The notes below the pieces were generated by a model. The model was not told the DNA's origin. It saw only the letters and a list, made by a program, of their open reading frames with translations, and did not search any database. Both the position numbers and the translations under genes were made by a program. A stretch of 64,000 bases of DNA from Entoloma clypeatum. Lineage: Eukaryota; Basidiomycota; Agaricomycetes; Agaricales; Entolomataceae. Below are positions 44,845 through 55,291 of the stretch, piece by piece; the first letter of the stretch is position 1; each line of letters opens with the position of its first letter. Location of the stretch: NCBI GenBank assembly GCA_963565915.1, contig OY751486.1, positions 1,550,001 through 1,614,000 of the forward strand. Reading direction: 5' to 3'.

Positions 44845-47354
44845 TCAAAGGTGGTGGGTTTGTTTGTAAAGACCCAGTGTTTCTTGAGCTCTTTTTAAGT
44901 TGGCTTCTGGTTCCCACGTGTTATCGCTTGATGGGTATCCCATCCACTTGACCAAATACTTGTACCCTCTGCCCTGTCGCTTGTGGGTAAGGATCGCTTC
45001 CACTTCGTACTCGTGCTCTCCTTCGATCAGATCAGGAGGGGGTTTGTGGAAGTTCGGTCCGTGTGTGTCATTTTCCCGATAAGGTGTTAACAAGGAGGCG
45101 TGGAAAACGGGGTGGATCTTCCATTGTTCTGGAAGCTTCAGTTTGTATGTCATGGGCCCGAGCACCTCGCAAATGGTGAAGGGTCCTTCTCTTTTGGGTG
45201 CCAGTTTTCTGGAAGGGTATCCGATTCGGAGGTTCTTCCCTTCTAGCCATACCTGTTCTCCTTTTCCAAACGGAGTGAAACCTCGTGTTGATCTTTCCGC
45301 CATCATCTGACGGGCCAGTTCGTGCGCTGCCAGCGCTTCATCTCTTGCTTGTTTCAGCTCTTTGAGCCGTTCTTCTACGCTTGGCACATTTGTCTTGTCA
45401 AATGCCAATGGTATGTCTCTCGGTTCGTATCCCATCATTAGATAGAATGGGGATCGTTTCGTCGTGGAGTGGGTCCTCTGATTGTGACAGAACTCCATTG
45501 TCGAGTTGTGATCGTGCCATGTTTCAGGATTGTTCGAACAGAACATTCGGAAATAGATCTCAAGTTCCTGATTTGCACGTTCCGTTTCTCCATCAGTTTG
45601 AGGGTGATAAGCCGTGCTCATCATCAGTTTGATCCCTAGGAGTCGTCCTAGTTCTCTGAAGACCTGAGAGGCGAACTGCGGCCCTCTGTCTGACAGAATA
45701 GAGTCTGGGAGTCCGAATCTTCGGTACACGTGGTCCAAATAAAGTTTGGCGGTATGGGTCACGTCGGTGGTTTTCGTGCAAGGGATGGAAACTACCCCCT
45801 TTGTAGAACCATGGTCTACTACGACCATGATACTGTCAAACCCGTTGCTCTCGGGTAAGTCCGTGATGAAGTCGATCGTCGTCTGGGAGAATGGTCTAGC
45901 ATCTTTTTGTGCTTTGATCGGCATTAGTCCAGGGTTCGTGGGGTGTGTGTTGACTTTCATTTGTTGGCAGGTTGCACATCCTCCAACGTAATTCTTGACA
46001 AACACATACATTCCTGGCCACCAATAGTTTTGTCTGACCAATTCCAGGGTCTTTAGATGTCCCGGATGTCCACTTGGTAGGGAATCGTGGTATCGTTTCG
46101 TTATTTCCCGACGCAGAGTCTCATCTGGCGGTACGTAACATCTGTCACGGAAGAATAATATTCCGTCTTCTGTTCTCCATTCTGATAAATGGGATTTAAT
46201 TGGTGGCGTTCCCGATTCTTTTAGGGCGGTGATGGCTTTTGAGAAAAGCTCATCGTTCTCGGTTGCTTTTAGGATATCTCCTTGTAGCTCAAGGTCCACC
46301 GCTTTGACAAAAATGTCATTTGGCAAAACGATAACGTCTTCGTTATCCGTGTCTTCTTCGGGTATATGGTCCGGTCACCTTGACAAGGCATCAGACTGGA
46401 TCATCTTCGATCCTGGGGTGTGTACTAGTTTGAGTTCAAACTCGGAGAGATACAATCTCCACCGTGCCTGTCGTCTGTTCAATTTCTGGGGTTCCCAGTA
46501 ATACGTCAAATTCTTGTGATCTGATAGAACAACTGTTGGAAACGGTGATCCAAGGAGGTAATGCCTCCAGGTTTCCAGTGATCGGATAACTCCCAAAAGT
46601 TCCCGATCATAGATCTCATAGTTCCGTTCTGCCGCAGAGAACGAGTGCGATATATATCCGCAGGGGTGCCAGTCTTCATTTACATCTTGCTGGCGCAGTA
46701 CTGCTCCTGTCGCCCATTTGGATGCATCAGATTCTATGATGAATGGCTTGCCAGTGTCTGGCATCAGCAATACCGGTGATTCCGCGAATTTGTCCTTTAA
46801 TGTGTTGAATGCCGTCTGGCAGTCTTCATTCCATTCCCACTCTAGATCCTTTTTGGTTAGATCATTCAGAGGTTTGGCAATGTCCGAGTAGTGTCCGATA
46901 AATCTTCGATAGAAGTTTCCAAATCCGAGGAAGGATCTGACCTGTTTCACAGTCACGGGTTCCAGCCATTTCGCTATCCCCGATAGTTTAACGGGGTCCA
47001 TCGCGATTTTGTTTTCTTTGATAATCAGTCCGAGGTACTCGCACTGCCTGACTCCAAATTCGCATTTTTCCAGGTTGAGATAGAGGTCATTCTCTATCAT
47101 TTTTCTTAGTACGCGGAGCGTCCGTTTGGTGTCGATTTCGTCATTGACCGAGAAGATGAAAATGTCGTCCAAATAAATGAGCAACCATCCTTCTTCGAGT
47201 TCTTCCTTGAAGATTTCGTTCATCATCGCCTGAAACGTGGGTGGCATGCCTGCCAGTCCAAAGAAGGCAACCAAGGGTTCGTACAACCCTCGATTGGTTT
47301 TGAATGCAGCCTTCCATTCATCGCCAGGTTTGATCCGTACATTGTTGTATCCCC
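44845..47354 (-). pseudogene. Ty3-B pol, 3' portion
   Basis: Continues the split RT from [15 protein letters not shown] (next to Copia-1) through the YLDD box ([11 protein letters not shown]), RNase H ([10 protein letters not shown]), an in-frame TGA (46375-46377, SRRPDH expected), integrase HHCC (about 46080-45960), DDE core and chromodomain (YKYLVKWMGYPSS). It would be one frame without the TGA. Its 5' half lies at 52894-53880. Confidence 0.9.
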
Positions 47355-47665
47355 TGTTGAAACTTTTCCCATCACGTAGATTAGATTAGATTAGATTACA
47401 TCACGTGACCTTTACACATCTTCGATTACATACTTGTTTGGTTGGTACAAACAGTAGTACGGTATATAAGACCAGGAAACTGTCAATATCAACAAGTTGT
47501 CTCTTGACTCTTAACCGCCTCCATCGCTCTTACCAGCCTCAACCGCTCTCACCAGCCTCACCCTCTCCAATCTATGTAAGTGGTCAGAACGGTATCGTAG
47601 AGTACTTCCACTGTAGCCGGTTGCTTCAGTACACTTGCGGCTAGCGCCCAGGTGGAACTTCAACA
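47355..47665 (+). repeat. 5' LTR of Copia-1
   Basis: 311 bp, TGTTGAAACTTTT...GGAACTTCAACA. Contains a GATTA repeat run and TATA-like GGTATATAAG (about 47461). No difference found from the 3' copy. Confidence 0.95.
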
Positions 47666-47680
47666 GGTTATGGGCCCCGG
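47666..47680 (+). promoter_or_regulatory. Copia-1 primer-binding site
   Basis: GGTTATGGGCCCCGG directly after the LTR. It matches the primer site of Drosophila copia, which pairs with the anticodon arm of initiator tRNA-Met rather than its 3' end. Copia-2 has GGTTATTGGGCCCC at the same place (54282-54269, minus). Confidence 0.65.
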
Positions 47681-48027
47681 ATAGCAGAGGGACTTGGGAA
47701 ACGCTGGCAACAGCGAGTACCTGCCCACTCTACCCTGGTTGGCAAAGAACCGATCAAAAGATCTAGGTTCTGAGTCTTACTTCTTCACATATGAACCTGG
47801 GAACGTCATTACGACAAGTACCTGTCATGAGGCGTCCCTAAGGGGATTGACCTAGTACACTCCATGTGGAAACGTTGATCGCACCTTATATGTTTCTGAC
47901 ATATAAAGGGTTTTCCCATGACCGCTATTCCTGAAGGGAATATGTCATAAGGAATCATTCAATTGTTTTCTCGAATCATATTCATAACACATCACTGATT
48001 GGGAACCCCTTTTAGATTCATCTAAAA

Positions 48028-51000
48028 ATGTCTACCTCTCGCTCTGCTCTTGACACCATCGCCCCCTTCGACGGCATCGACTACCAAAGCTGGGCCGAGA
48101 GGGTGAAGTCCTACCTCCTCCATCAAGGAGTCTGGCGCATCGTCTCTGGCGACATCACACGTCCCGAGATCGCCGACTTCACCACTACGGTCTCCACTCC
48201 CGGTCCCACCGCCGCTGCTCCCCCTGTGTTGACTACCACGGTCGACCAACCCGGCTTCCGCAAGGAAGAAAAGGCCTGGATCAGGGACGACGACGTAGCT
48301 CTTGGGGCGATACGCCTGAAAGTCTCTGAGGCGATCAGACGCCACATCAAAGATAGCACCTCGGCACTTGACGCGTGGAAAACGCTAAAAGACACCTACT
48401 CCAAGGTATCCCCGGCTGTCATCTTTGGCGATTTCAAGGCCGCCGCCACTTACAAGCTATCTGGACGCGACCCTGTTCCCGAAATCGAGCGCCTGGGATC
48501 CCTTTTCGCCCGGCTCGCCGATTCGAACTTCGATGTTCCCGACCTGATGCAGGCAATGATCCTGGCCAACGCAATCCCCGACGCCTGGTCGTCACTCTCC
48601 ACTGCACTTTTCCAGGTCTACGACGCCGATGACTTCACTTACAAAGCCGTCGCCGAGAGCATCATTTCTGAATACCGGCGCAAGTACTCGATCGGATCTA
48701 CTCGCGCGTCCAATGAGCAGGCCAAGAAAATTTCTGGGACAAAGCGAAAGGGGCAGGACCCCAAATGGGAAAAGCAGCAAAAGCCGAGTACCTCTCACAA
48801 TGACGCTGACGAGCAGCCTAACTCGCCCGACCCGAGTACCGCTTCTGAAAAGAAGAAGGGAAAAGGACGCTGGCGCAATCAGAAGAAAAGCGCCAACACT
48901 GCGGACAACGCGTCTGACCATGTGGAAGAGACGGTTGAGTTCGTTGCTCCCGCCATCCACTTCCCTCCTCACCCGGCACCATCCTTCACCACAGTCACTG
49001 GCCGCGGGAAAACGTTAAGTACCGCCCAGCCTGATTCCGCGAGAATGCAGTCGCTCCTGCAGCGAATGAACCCGCCGCCATCCCAGTACACCGGGCTTCC
49101 TTCGGGCAAGCCGTCTGCGTGGAAAAAGAATGATCACGTCAGGAAACTCGCGCGGAACATTGGTGCTCGCCCCTCAGGGTCAAACCTTCGCATTCTGGAT
49201 ACGATTATCCCAGAAGAAGACGAAAGACCGTCCAAGCAGCGTCGAGTTACTCCGCCGCTGGACCAAACCCTTAGGATGATGGACATAGACCATCAAAGCG
49301 AGCGGATGGGGCCTGAACAATTCGAAGACGGGCTGATCGAACTTGACGGTTCGTCACATTCTTCTCTCAAACTTGACCAAATGGGAAAAGCTAATAATCA
49401 CGCACAGACGTTTGAATATATATTAGCCAGTACCGATGAGGATAGTATAGATCTCTTTAGTGATGATCTATACAAAAAATATATCAAACATTTTGCGTCC
49501 TGCACACACTGCAAAGAGAGAGAACGCGCTCAGTGGATCTTAGATTCCGGCGCATCATTACACTTTACCCATGAGTTTAAAGACTTCGCGTACTACAGGC
49601 CTCTCAAGGCTAAGCGATTTGTCCAAACAGCTGAAAAGGGAAAGAAACTGGAAATTCTCGGAGTTGGGGCCGTTCCAGTACGGCATACCCTAAATGGGGA
49701 AGTAAAAACCCATCTTCTCCGACCTGTATTCTACATTCCGGACATGGACACACGCCTATTGTCCCTAGGTGTCTTCCTTAATCACGGTTACAAAGTAGAA
49801 GGAATGTGTGGAGAAATCAACATCTCCAAAGGACAGAACAAAATACAGTTCTCGCCTCACATTCTCGGACAAACCATTTATTGGTTAGACACTGAAATAC
49901 GCTATGACCAGATCCATGCGATCTCGAGCGAGATCACTGTCGAAACATGGCACAAGCGCCTTGGTCACCCAAATGATCAAGCACTCCGAAAGATTCCCAC
50001 CAGTACCAAAGGGGTACCTGAGACACTAGTACGTGAGAAATCACAGGAAAGTTGCACAGGTTGCCTCAAAGGGAAAATGCCGAATCAGTCATATCCCAAT
50101 TCGATGACAAGGGCAACCAAAACCTTTGATCTAATCCATTCCGATCTCAAACAGATATCCACGGCATCATATCATAAATATAAATATTTCCTCACGTTTT
50201 TGGACGATTTTTCATCCCACGTCTGGGTCGTCTTGCTCAGAAAGAAGTCGGATGCCATCACGGCACTGCGACAATTTCTTGCGATGATCCAGAATCAGTT
50301 CGCCGCCACTCCTAAGAAATGGCGAGTTGATGGAGGAGGAGAGTTTGACGAATACAAGGATGTACTTGCCGATCATGGAGTTCTGATCGACGTCACGCTC
50401 CCGTATCAGCACCAGCAGAACGGCAGAGCAGAACGGATAAATCGAACCCTGTGGGAGAAATCTCAGGCCTTGCGCTTCGACGCGTGCTTACCCCCTATGT
50501 GGTGGGAATTCTGTTTGGAACATGCAGCGTTTCTCTACAATAGAACCCCCATGCAGCGTCTCGAATGGAATACCCCTTACTTCAGGGTGACCAATGAAAT
50601 CCCCGATATGTCAAGCATCAGAGTCTTCGGATGTCAGGCATATGTGTATATCCCAAAGGAAAAACGTAGAAATTCCCTGGAGTCTAGATCTCGATTGATG
50701 ATTTATCTCGGATCAAAACCAGGGGTCAAAGGATACCGCTTCATGGATCCTGAGACCAACACGATTTTCATGGGCGGGAAAGCTATCTTTGATGAAAGCA
50801 AGTACCCTAGATGCCACATCGACCCGTTGCCAGAAAACCACCCAGAAATGGAAAACCCAGAGCCGGCTGATGAGTTTGAGGATCTCATTCCCGGCAGCAA
50901 TGACGACGATAGTCACAACGAAACACCTCACAACCCAGTTCCCATTGAACAAAATCAACCTGAATCAGACAACGAACTGCCTGCCAGTGAGCCTGATGAC

Positions 51001-51624
51001 GAACCGCGAGTACCCACTCCGGAACCCGAGCAAGTACCAGATCGACCGATCAGGGAACGACGAGTTCGGAAAATGCCAGGAAGCATCTATGGGGAAGACA
51101 CTCCAGCGTCTGATCTTGAAAAATTAGATCGAAGACGGAGATTGGGCGGTCAAACGGCATGGATGAATGACCTCCTGATGGAGGCAATATCAGTCCAAGT
51201 AGGCACCGTTGAAATGTCCCATAAAGACATATACCCTCTTCCAAATAAAGAAGACTGGTATGCGGCTGAACGTAAAGAGCTAGACATGCTCAAACGCCGC
51301 GGGGTGATCACGGAGCTAGTACCCCTGCCTGAAGGGAGGAAAGCTCTAAGGAACAAATGGGTTTACAATGAAAAATCCGATGGGCGTCTGAAAGCGCGCC
51401 TCGTCGCAAAAGGATTCTCACAGGTAGAAGGGATCGACTTTGATCAGATCTTCTCACCAGTCGTGAGATATGAAACCGTCCGATTAATACTGGCATTGAC
51501 AGCCCTTGAAGGGTGGTTCATGACACTTTTGGACGTCTCATCAGCCTTCCTCTATGGTTCTCGGCACAAACCGGGAATATACGCTAGAGAAAAAGAAGGC
51601 CTTCATGACAACATGGGAATGTAG
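48028..51624 (+). pseudogene. Copia-1 gag-pol, RT core deleted
   Basis: 1,198 aa from ATG at 48028. Order: gag (residues 1-about 480, starting ALDTIAPFDGIDYQSWAERV, no CCHC knuckle seen), protease (WILDSGASLHFTHE, about 508), integrase zinc region (HKRLGHPN, CTGCLKGKMP) and DDE core (THSDL-like, FLDDFSSHVWVVL, GRAERINRTL), a linker, then RT start (LKARLVAKGFSQVEGIDF, LLDVSSAFLYG). Right after FLYG the sequence jumps to the part that normally follows the YVDD box, and the frame changes, so the polyprotein ends at 51624. About 80-100 codons including YVDD are missing. Confidence 0.9.
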
Positions 51625-52504
51625 GGACCTAGGTCACCTAGTGCCCGATGGGGAACCAAAGGAATTTCTCTCAATCCAAATAAGGCAACGTGGGAAGAAG
51701 ATCTTCATTGATCAAGTACCTTACCTTGAGAAAATTCTGGCACGCATGGGGATGAGCGAATCTAATGCCACCCATACCCCACTCCCTACGGGCTACAAAC
51801 CCATGGCGTCCGAAGATGAACCCAATGCGGAACTCCGATCTAAGTACCAATCCGTCATCGGATCACTCTTATACCTGATGATTGGAACGAGGCCTGACAT
51901 TTGTTTCGCCGTGATCAAAATGTCCCAATTTTCCGCAAACCCTACCAAGCGCCATTTAGAAGTGGCTAGGGATATTTGCAGGTATTTGAAGGCAACAAAA
52001 GATTACGCGATCATGTACGATGGGGACTCAGGGAAAGGGATCTATGCATTCACAGACTCCGACTGGGCATCAGATGAAAACACGAGGAGGTCTACCACCG
52101 GCTTCTTCATATCACTGGCGTCTGGAGCGATAACATGGGTATCATCGGCGCAAAAGACCATCGCCCTCTCTTCTACAGAAGCAGAGTATATGGCGCTATC
52201 AGATTGCAGTCGCGCAGCAACATGGCTGAGAAGCATGCTTGCCGAACTTGGAATGCAGATCGGATCAGTACCGATCTATGGAGATAACAACGGCTCCGTC
52301 TTTATCGCATCCAACCCTGTAACTGAGAAGCGATCCAAGCACATTGACGTGCGATTCCACTTCGTCAGAGAAAAAGTCTCCGAAGGAATAATTACGGTCG
52401 AATTCATTGAAGGAGTAAACAACCCTGCAGACCTTTTAACTAAGAATCTGGGAAAAATCCTCTTTTCCAAGTTTATCCCGTACTTCGGATTGATAAAAAA
52501 CTAG
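51554..52504 (+). pseudogene. Copia-1 RT end and RNase H, shifted frame
   Basis: Frame +1 relative to gag-pol, open from about the deletion point. GTNREYTLEKKKAFMTTWEC is the stretch that follows the YVDD box in Copia RTs, then the RT thumb (PYLEKILARMGM) and RNase H (FTDSDWASDENTRRSTTGFF, SSTEAEYMAL). The ATG at 51554 is fortuitous. Residues are intact up to the stop. Confidence 0.9.
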
Positions 52505-52577
52505 GCGAAACAAAGTACCTATATATATGTGGGAAAAAGTAAGATGTATTTAGAAGTATGTACTAAATATGGGGGGG

Positions 52578-52888
52578 TGTTGAAACTTTTCCCATCACGT
52601 AGATTAGATTAGATTAGATTACATCACGTGACCTTTACACATCTTCGATTACATACTTGTTTGGTTGGTACAAACAGTAGTACGGTATATAAGACCAGGA
52701 AACTGTCAATATCAACAAGTTGTCTCTTGACTCTTAACCGCCTCCATCGCTCTTACCAGCCTCAACCGCTCTCACCAGCCTCACCCTCTCCAATCTATGT
52801 AAGTGGTCAGAACGGTATCGTAGAGTACTTCCACTGTAGCCGGTTGCTTCAGTACACTTGCGGCTAGCGCCCAGGTGGAACTTCAACA
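52578..52888 (+). repeat. 3' LTR of Copia-1
   Basis: 311 bp, read base by base against the 5' LTR without a difference. Followed by target copy TCCCC. Confidence 0.95.
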
Positions 52889-52893
52889 TCCCC

Positions 52894-53880
52894 AACGCAT
52901 GTCTAGTTTGGTAAAGACCTTTGCTCCTTTCAGTTTGTCCAATAAATCCCCAACCAGGGGCAACGGGTAGGCATTCTTCACTGTTCCCTCGTTCAATCGC
53001 CGATAGTCCTGACAGGGTCTGAGCTTATCCGAGTCCTTTTTAGCCACGAAGAAAAAAGGTGATGCCATTGGTGATTTCGAGGGTCTAATGTACCCCTTTC
53101 AAAGGTTCTCATCAAGGAATTTGTCCAATTTAGTTTGTTCTTCCGGTGACAAAGGATAAACTTTGCAGTCTTTCGGGGTGAAGTCCGGTTTTAAGTCAAT
53201 TGCGTGGTCCCATGGTTTATGTTCCGGTAATCTCTCAGATGCCGTTTTCTCGAACACCTTCTGATACTGATCGTACCGTTCTGGTAGTTCTTTCTTCGGT
53301 TTGTCCGTGGTGTCCGTGTTGTGTGAGAGTTTCTGGGAGATCGAGGTTTTGGCTTGGATCCAAATATCCTCAATGGGTTCGTCCGTTGTGACATATGTCC
53401 TGAAGAGGTCTAGGTCATTGTCTGATTCTTTATCTATCCTTTTCAAGATAGGTCCATTTGCCGGTAGAGCCTCTTTTTTCGGTTTAAGGGTCTCTTATCA
53501 TCAACTTCTTCTATTGTTGCGAAGATCCTCTGTTTAGGTTCTTCTTTCCATCCATGCTGCAATAGCAATGGGTTTCTTGTCCTTTGACGCCAAGAGCTCA
53601 TCAAATTTTTTCCTCATGACCCCTGCCAGGGTCTTCTTGAACCTGATAGTTTCAATATCCAAGGTTCCTCTTTCCCAATCAATCTTCGGGTTGTATTGTT
53701 TCAACCATGGTAACCCTAAAATGGCGGTTTCCTTTCCAAGTCCGGTGACCAAGAACCTGATGTCGAGTTCTTTGTCATCAATCCAGATCTTCTTCCATGT
53801 ACAATGGGTGATCGTCCCTTCTTTGTTCTTTGTTCCATCCACATTGAACACACGAATGGGCTTTAGTAGCGGGATAAGCT
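52894..53880 (-). pseudogene. Ty3-B pol, 5' portion
   Basis: Protease C-terminal half (FNVDGT, AILGLPWLKQYNP), then linker and RT N-terminus ([30 protein letters not shown]). The DSG part of protease is gone. Frameshifts near 53540-53450 and an in-frame TGA at 53099-53101 (ENLRKGYIRP expected). The left border joins Copia-1, the right border joins Copia-2 gag without an LTR. Confidence 0.85.
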
Positions 53881-54231
53881 CCATTCGGTCGCGTCCCATT
53901 GTTCCTTAATGACCTTCTTGTTTCGAATGCGCATCAGGGCAGAATCGGGGATCTTCTGGGTAAGTAACAATTTTGCCGACCTTTCATCCTTGTCCCACTG
54001 AAGCATGGCAGCAGCTTCATTGGCGCTAGGGGAGGCAACAACAGCAGGCACAGGACGGGGTTCATTGCCATCAAAATGGCCCCAATAGCCTTTTGCTTCG
54101 ACAGCATCCTGGAAACAGGGTGAGAAGATCGCCCAGTTCACGCCAGAGGCATCAAGCTTCGGGATAGACGACGGGAGTGTATCAGCAAGTGAGGTAGCAG
54201 TTACGGAGGTGATGGAAGACATGGTGAACAA
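53880..54231 (-). pseudogene. Copia-2 gag, N-terminal part
   Basis: From ATG at 54231: MFTMSSITSV leader, then a Copia gag start (KLDASGVNWAIFSPCFQDAV, GYWGHFDG, AAAMLQWDKDERSAKLLL, KKVIKEQWDA). It breaks into Ty3-B protease right after KEQWDA. The rest of gag is missing until the zinc knuckle at 43240. Confidence 0.85.
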
Positions 54232-54282
54232 TGAGAGAGAATGCAGCGGGGTCGACGCAGAGGTACGCGGGGCCCAATAACC

Positions 54283-54683
54283 TGTAAGAATACTATAATA
54301 ACTAGCTCAGTGTTCACCTATAATAAATAGCTAGGCACTCAAACATAAGTAAGACTTTCAAAAGAGAAAGATAAGTAGAAGATCTCACCTCAGTGTTTGC
54401 ACGTGAGAGCGGGGTCAAACAACTGAGGGGAGGCGATGAAAACTATGCCGTAATAAGTAAATAAGGTTTTGCAAATTTACCTTAACAAAAAACAAAGGGA
54501 AACGAGAGGAGAGTCTCGAAACATGTGGTACAATAAAGGTACAGCTAAAAAAGGTATGTAGAATGGAATACATGATATGGCGAAATAGCACGAGGAGGAA
54601 AAAAGGATGGTGGTGTAAAAACTCAACGCGGCTGCGCACTGTGTCTGGATATGGAAGGCTCGCAGCAGCTTGTCATTCCAACA
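54283..54683 (-). repeat. 5' LTR of Copia-2
   Basis: 401 bp, same termini as the other LTR but lacking its 34-bp insertion. The primer site GGTTATTGGGCCCC follows on the minus strand. Target copy TGCTG is at 54684-54688. Confidence 0.9.
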
Positions 54684-54688
54684 TGCTG

Positions 54689-54846
54689 ACGTTGAGATGC
54701 TACCCTCACATACACCGGATGCCACCAGTGACATGCCATCAGCTCCAGTAGTTGAGATTCCGAAATTCATACTCACTCCTGTTGATACAGATGATGATGG
54801 GATGGACATCGATGCAGCAGACCTGCCGACTCAGATCCGCCCACCC
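54689..54846 (+). pseudogene. DIRS-like gag, third part
   Basis: Reads DVEMLPSHTPDATSDMPSAP, IPKFILTPVDTDDDGMDIDA and ends IRPP at the CACCC duplication of Ty3-D. In frame with the part at 39019 and with the part resuming at 60952 (PPSIPARSPS). Confidence 0.75.
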
Positions 54847-55280
54847 TGTAAGGGCGACCTTACGATCCAAGACTCAAACTCAGATACTTGCAAGGGAGAT
54901 CCGAAGTTTAGATTGAGCAGTCTAATAAGTAATACAACACATACCTTGCAAGGGAGATCCGAAGAGAAAGTTCTAAGGATTCCCCTGCAAGCTAGCTGCG
55001 ATAAATAGTAAAATGAGATATGAAATAAGAGATAAAACGAGACACATGAATGATGAGCAATGATCGGGAGTAGCGATGAAGGATGAATGGAAACAAGATG
55101 AATGATAGTACCTGCGATCCGACGTGCGGAGTAGCGGATGGGGGCGGAGTCGTCAGATGCGGAGAGGCGGATAAGATGTCGGAGACAGCGGATACGATCG
55201 GAGGACGTCGGAGATGGTGGAATAGAAAGGAAAGGAGGAAAGTAAAGGAAAAGTGAAAAGTGAAAGTGGTTGCCCTTACA
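54847..55280 (-). repeat. 3' LTR of Ty3-D
   Basis: 434 bp, TGTAAGGGC...GCCCTTACA inverted termini. Rich in CGGAG/CGGAT words. Identical to the 5' copy as far as read. Confidence 0.95.
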
Positions 55281-55291
55281 TCACCCCCCCT

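Larger units (their letters stand above)
47355..52888 (+). mobile_element. Copia-1, recent Ty1/Copia insertion
   Basis: 5,534 bp with 311-bp LTRs that read as identical, flanked by TCCCC on both sides (47350-47354 and 52889-52893). It splits Ty3-B RT between MRWG and YNNVRI. Primer site GGTTATGGGCCCC follows the 5' LTR; the polypurine tract ATGGGGGGG precedes the 3' LTR. The pol gene has an internal deletion, so it is recent but defective. Confidence 0.95.
43297..53880 (-). mobile_element. Ty3-B, truncated Gypsy inside Copia-2
   Basis: Minus-oriented Gypsy with its 3' LTR (43297-43828), a post-pol ORF, chromodomain pol, and protease as the last part at about 53880, where it abuts Copia-2 gag. 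The 5' LTR, leader and gag are lost. It is interrupted at 47355-52888 by Copia-1. LTRs of the same family lie at 9875 and 62712. Confidence 0.85.
39110..54683 (-). mobile_element. Copia-2, Ty1/Copia element holding nested elements
   Basis: Minus-oriented element bounded by TGCTG on both sides (39105-39109 and 54684-54688). LTRs are at 39110-39544 and 54283-54683. Its own sequence is gag-pol 43296-39552 and the gag start 54231-53880. Everything from 43297 to about 53880 is a truncated Ty3-B that itself contains Copia-1. The stretch of gag between the start and the zinc knuckle is missing, so a deletion accompanied or followed the Ty3-B insertion. Confidence 0.9.

Noticed and set aside
48022..48395. 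Minus-strand ORFs opposite Copia-1 gag
   Set aside because: Antisense shadows of a well-supported gag frame.
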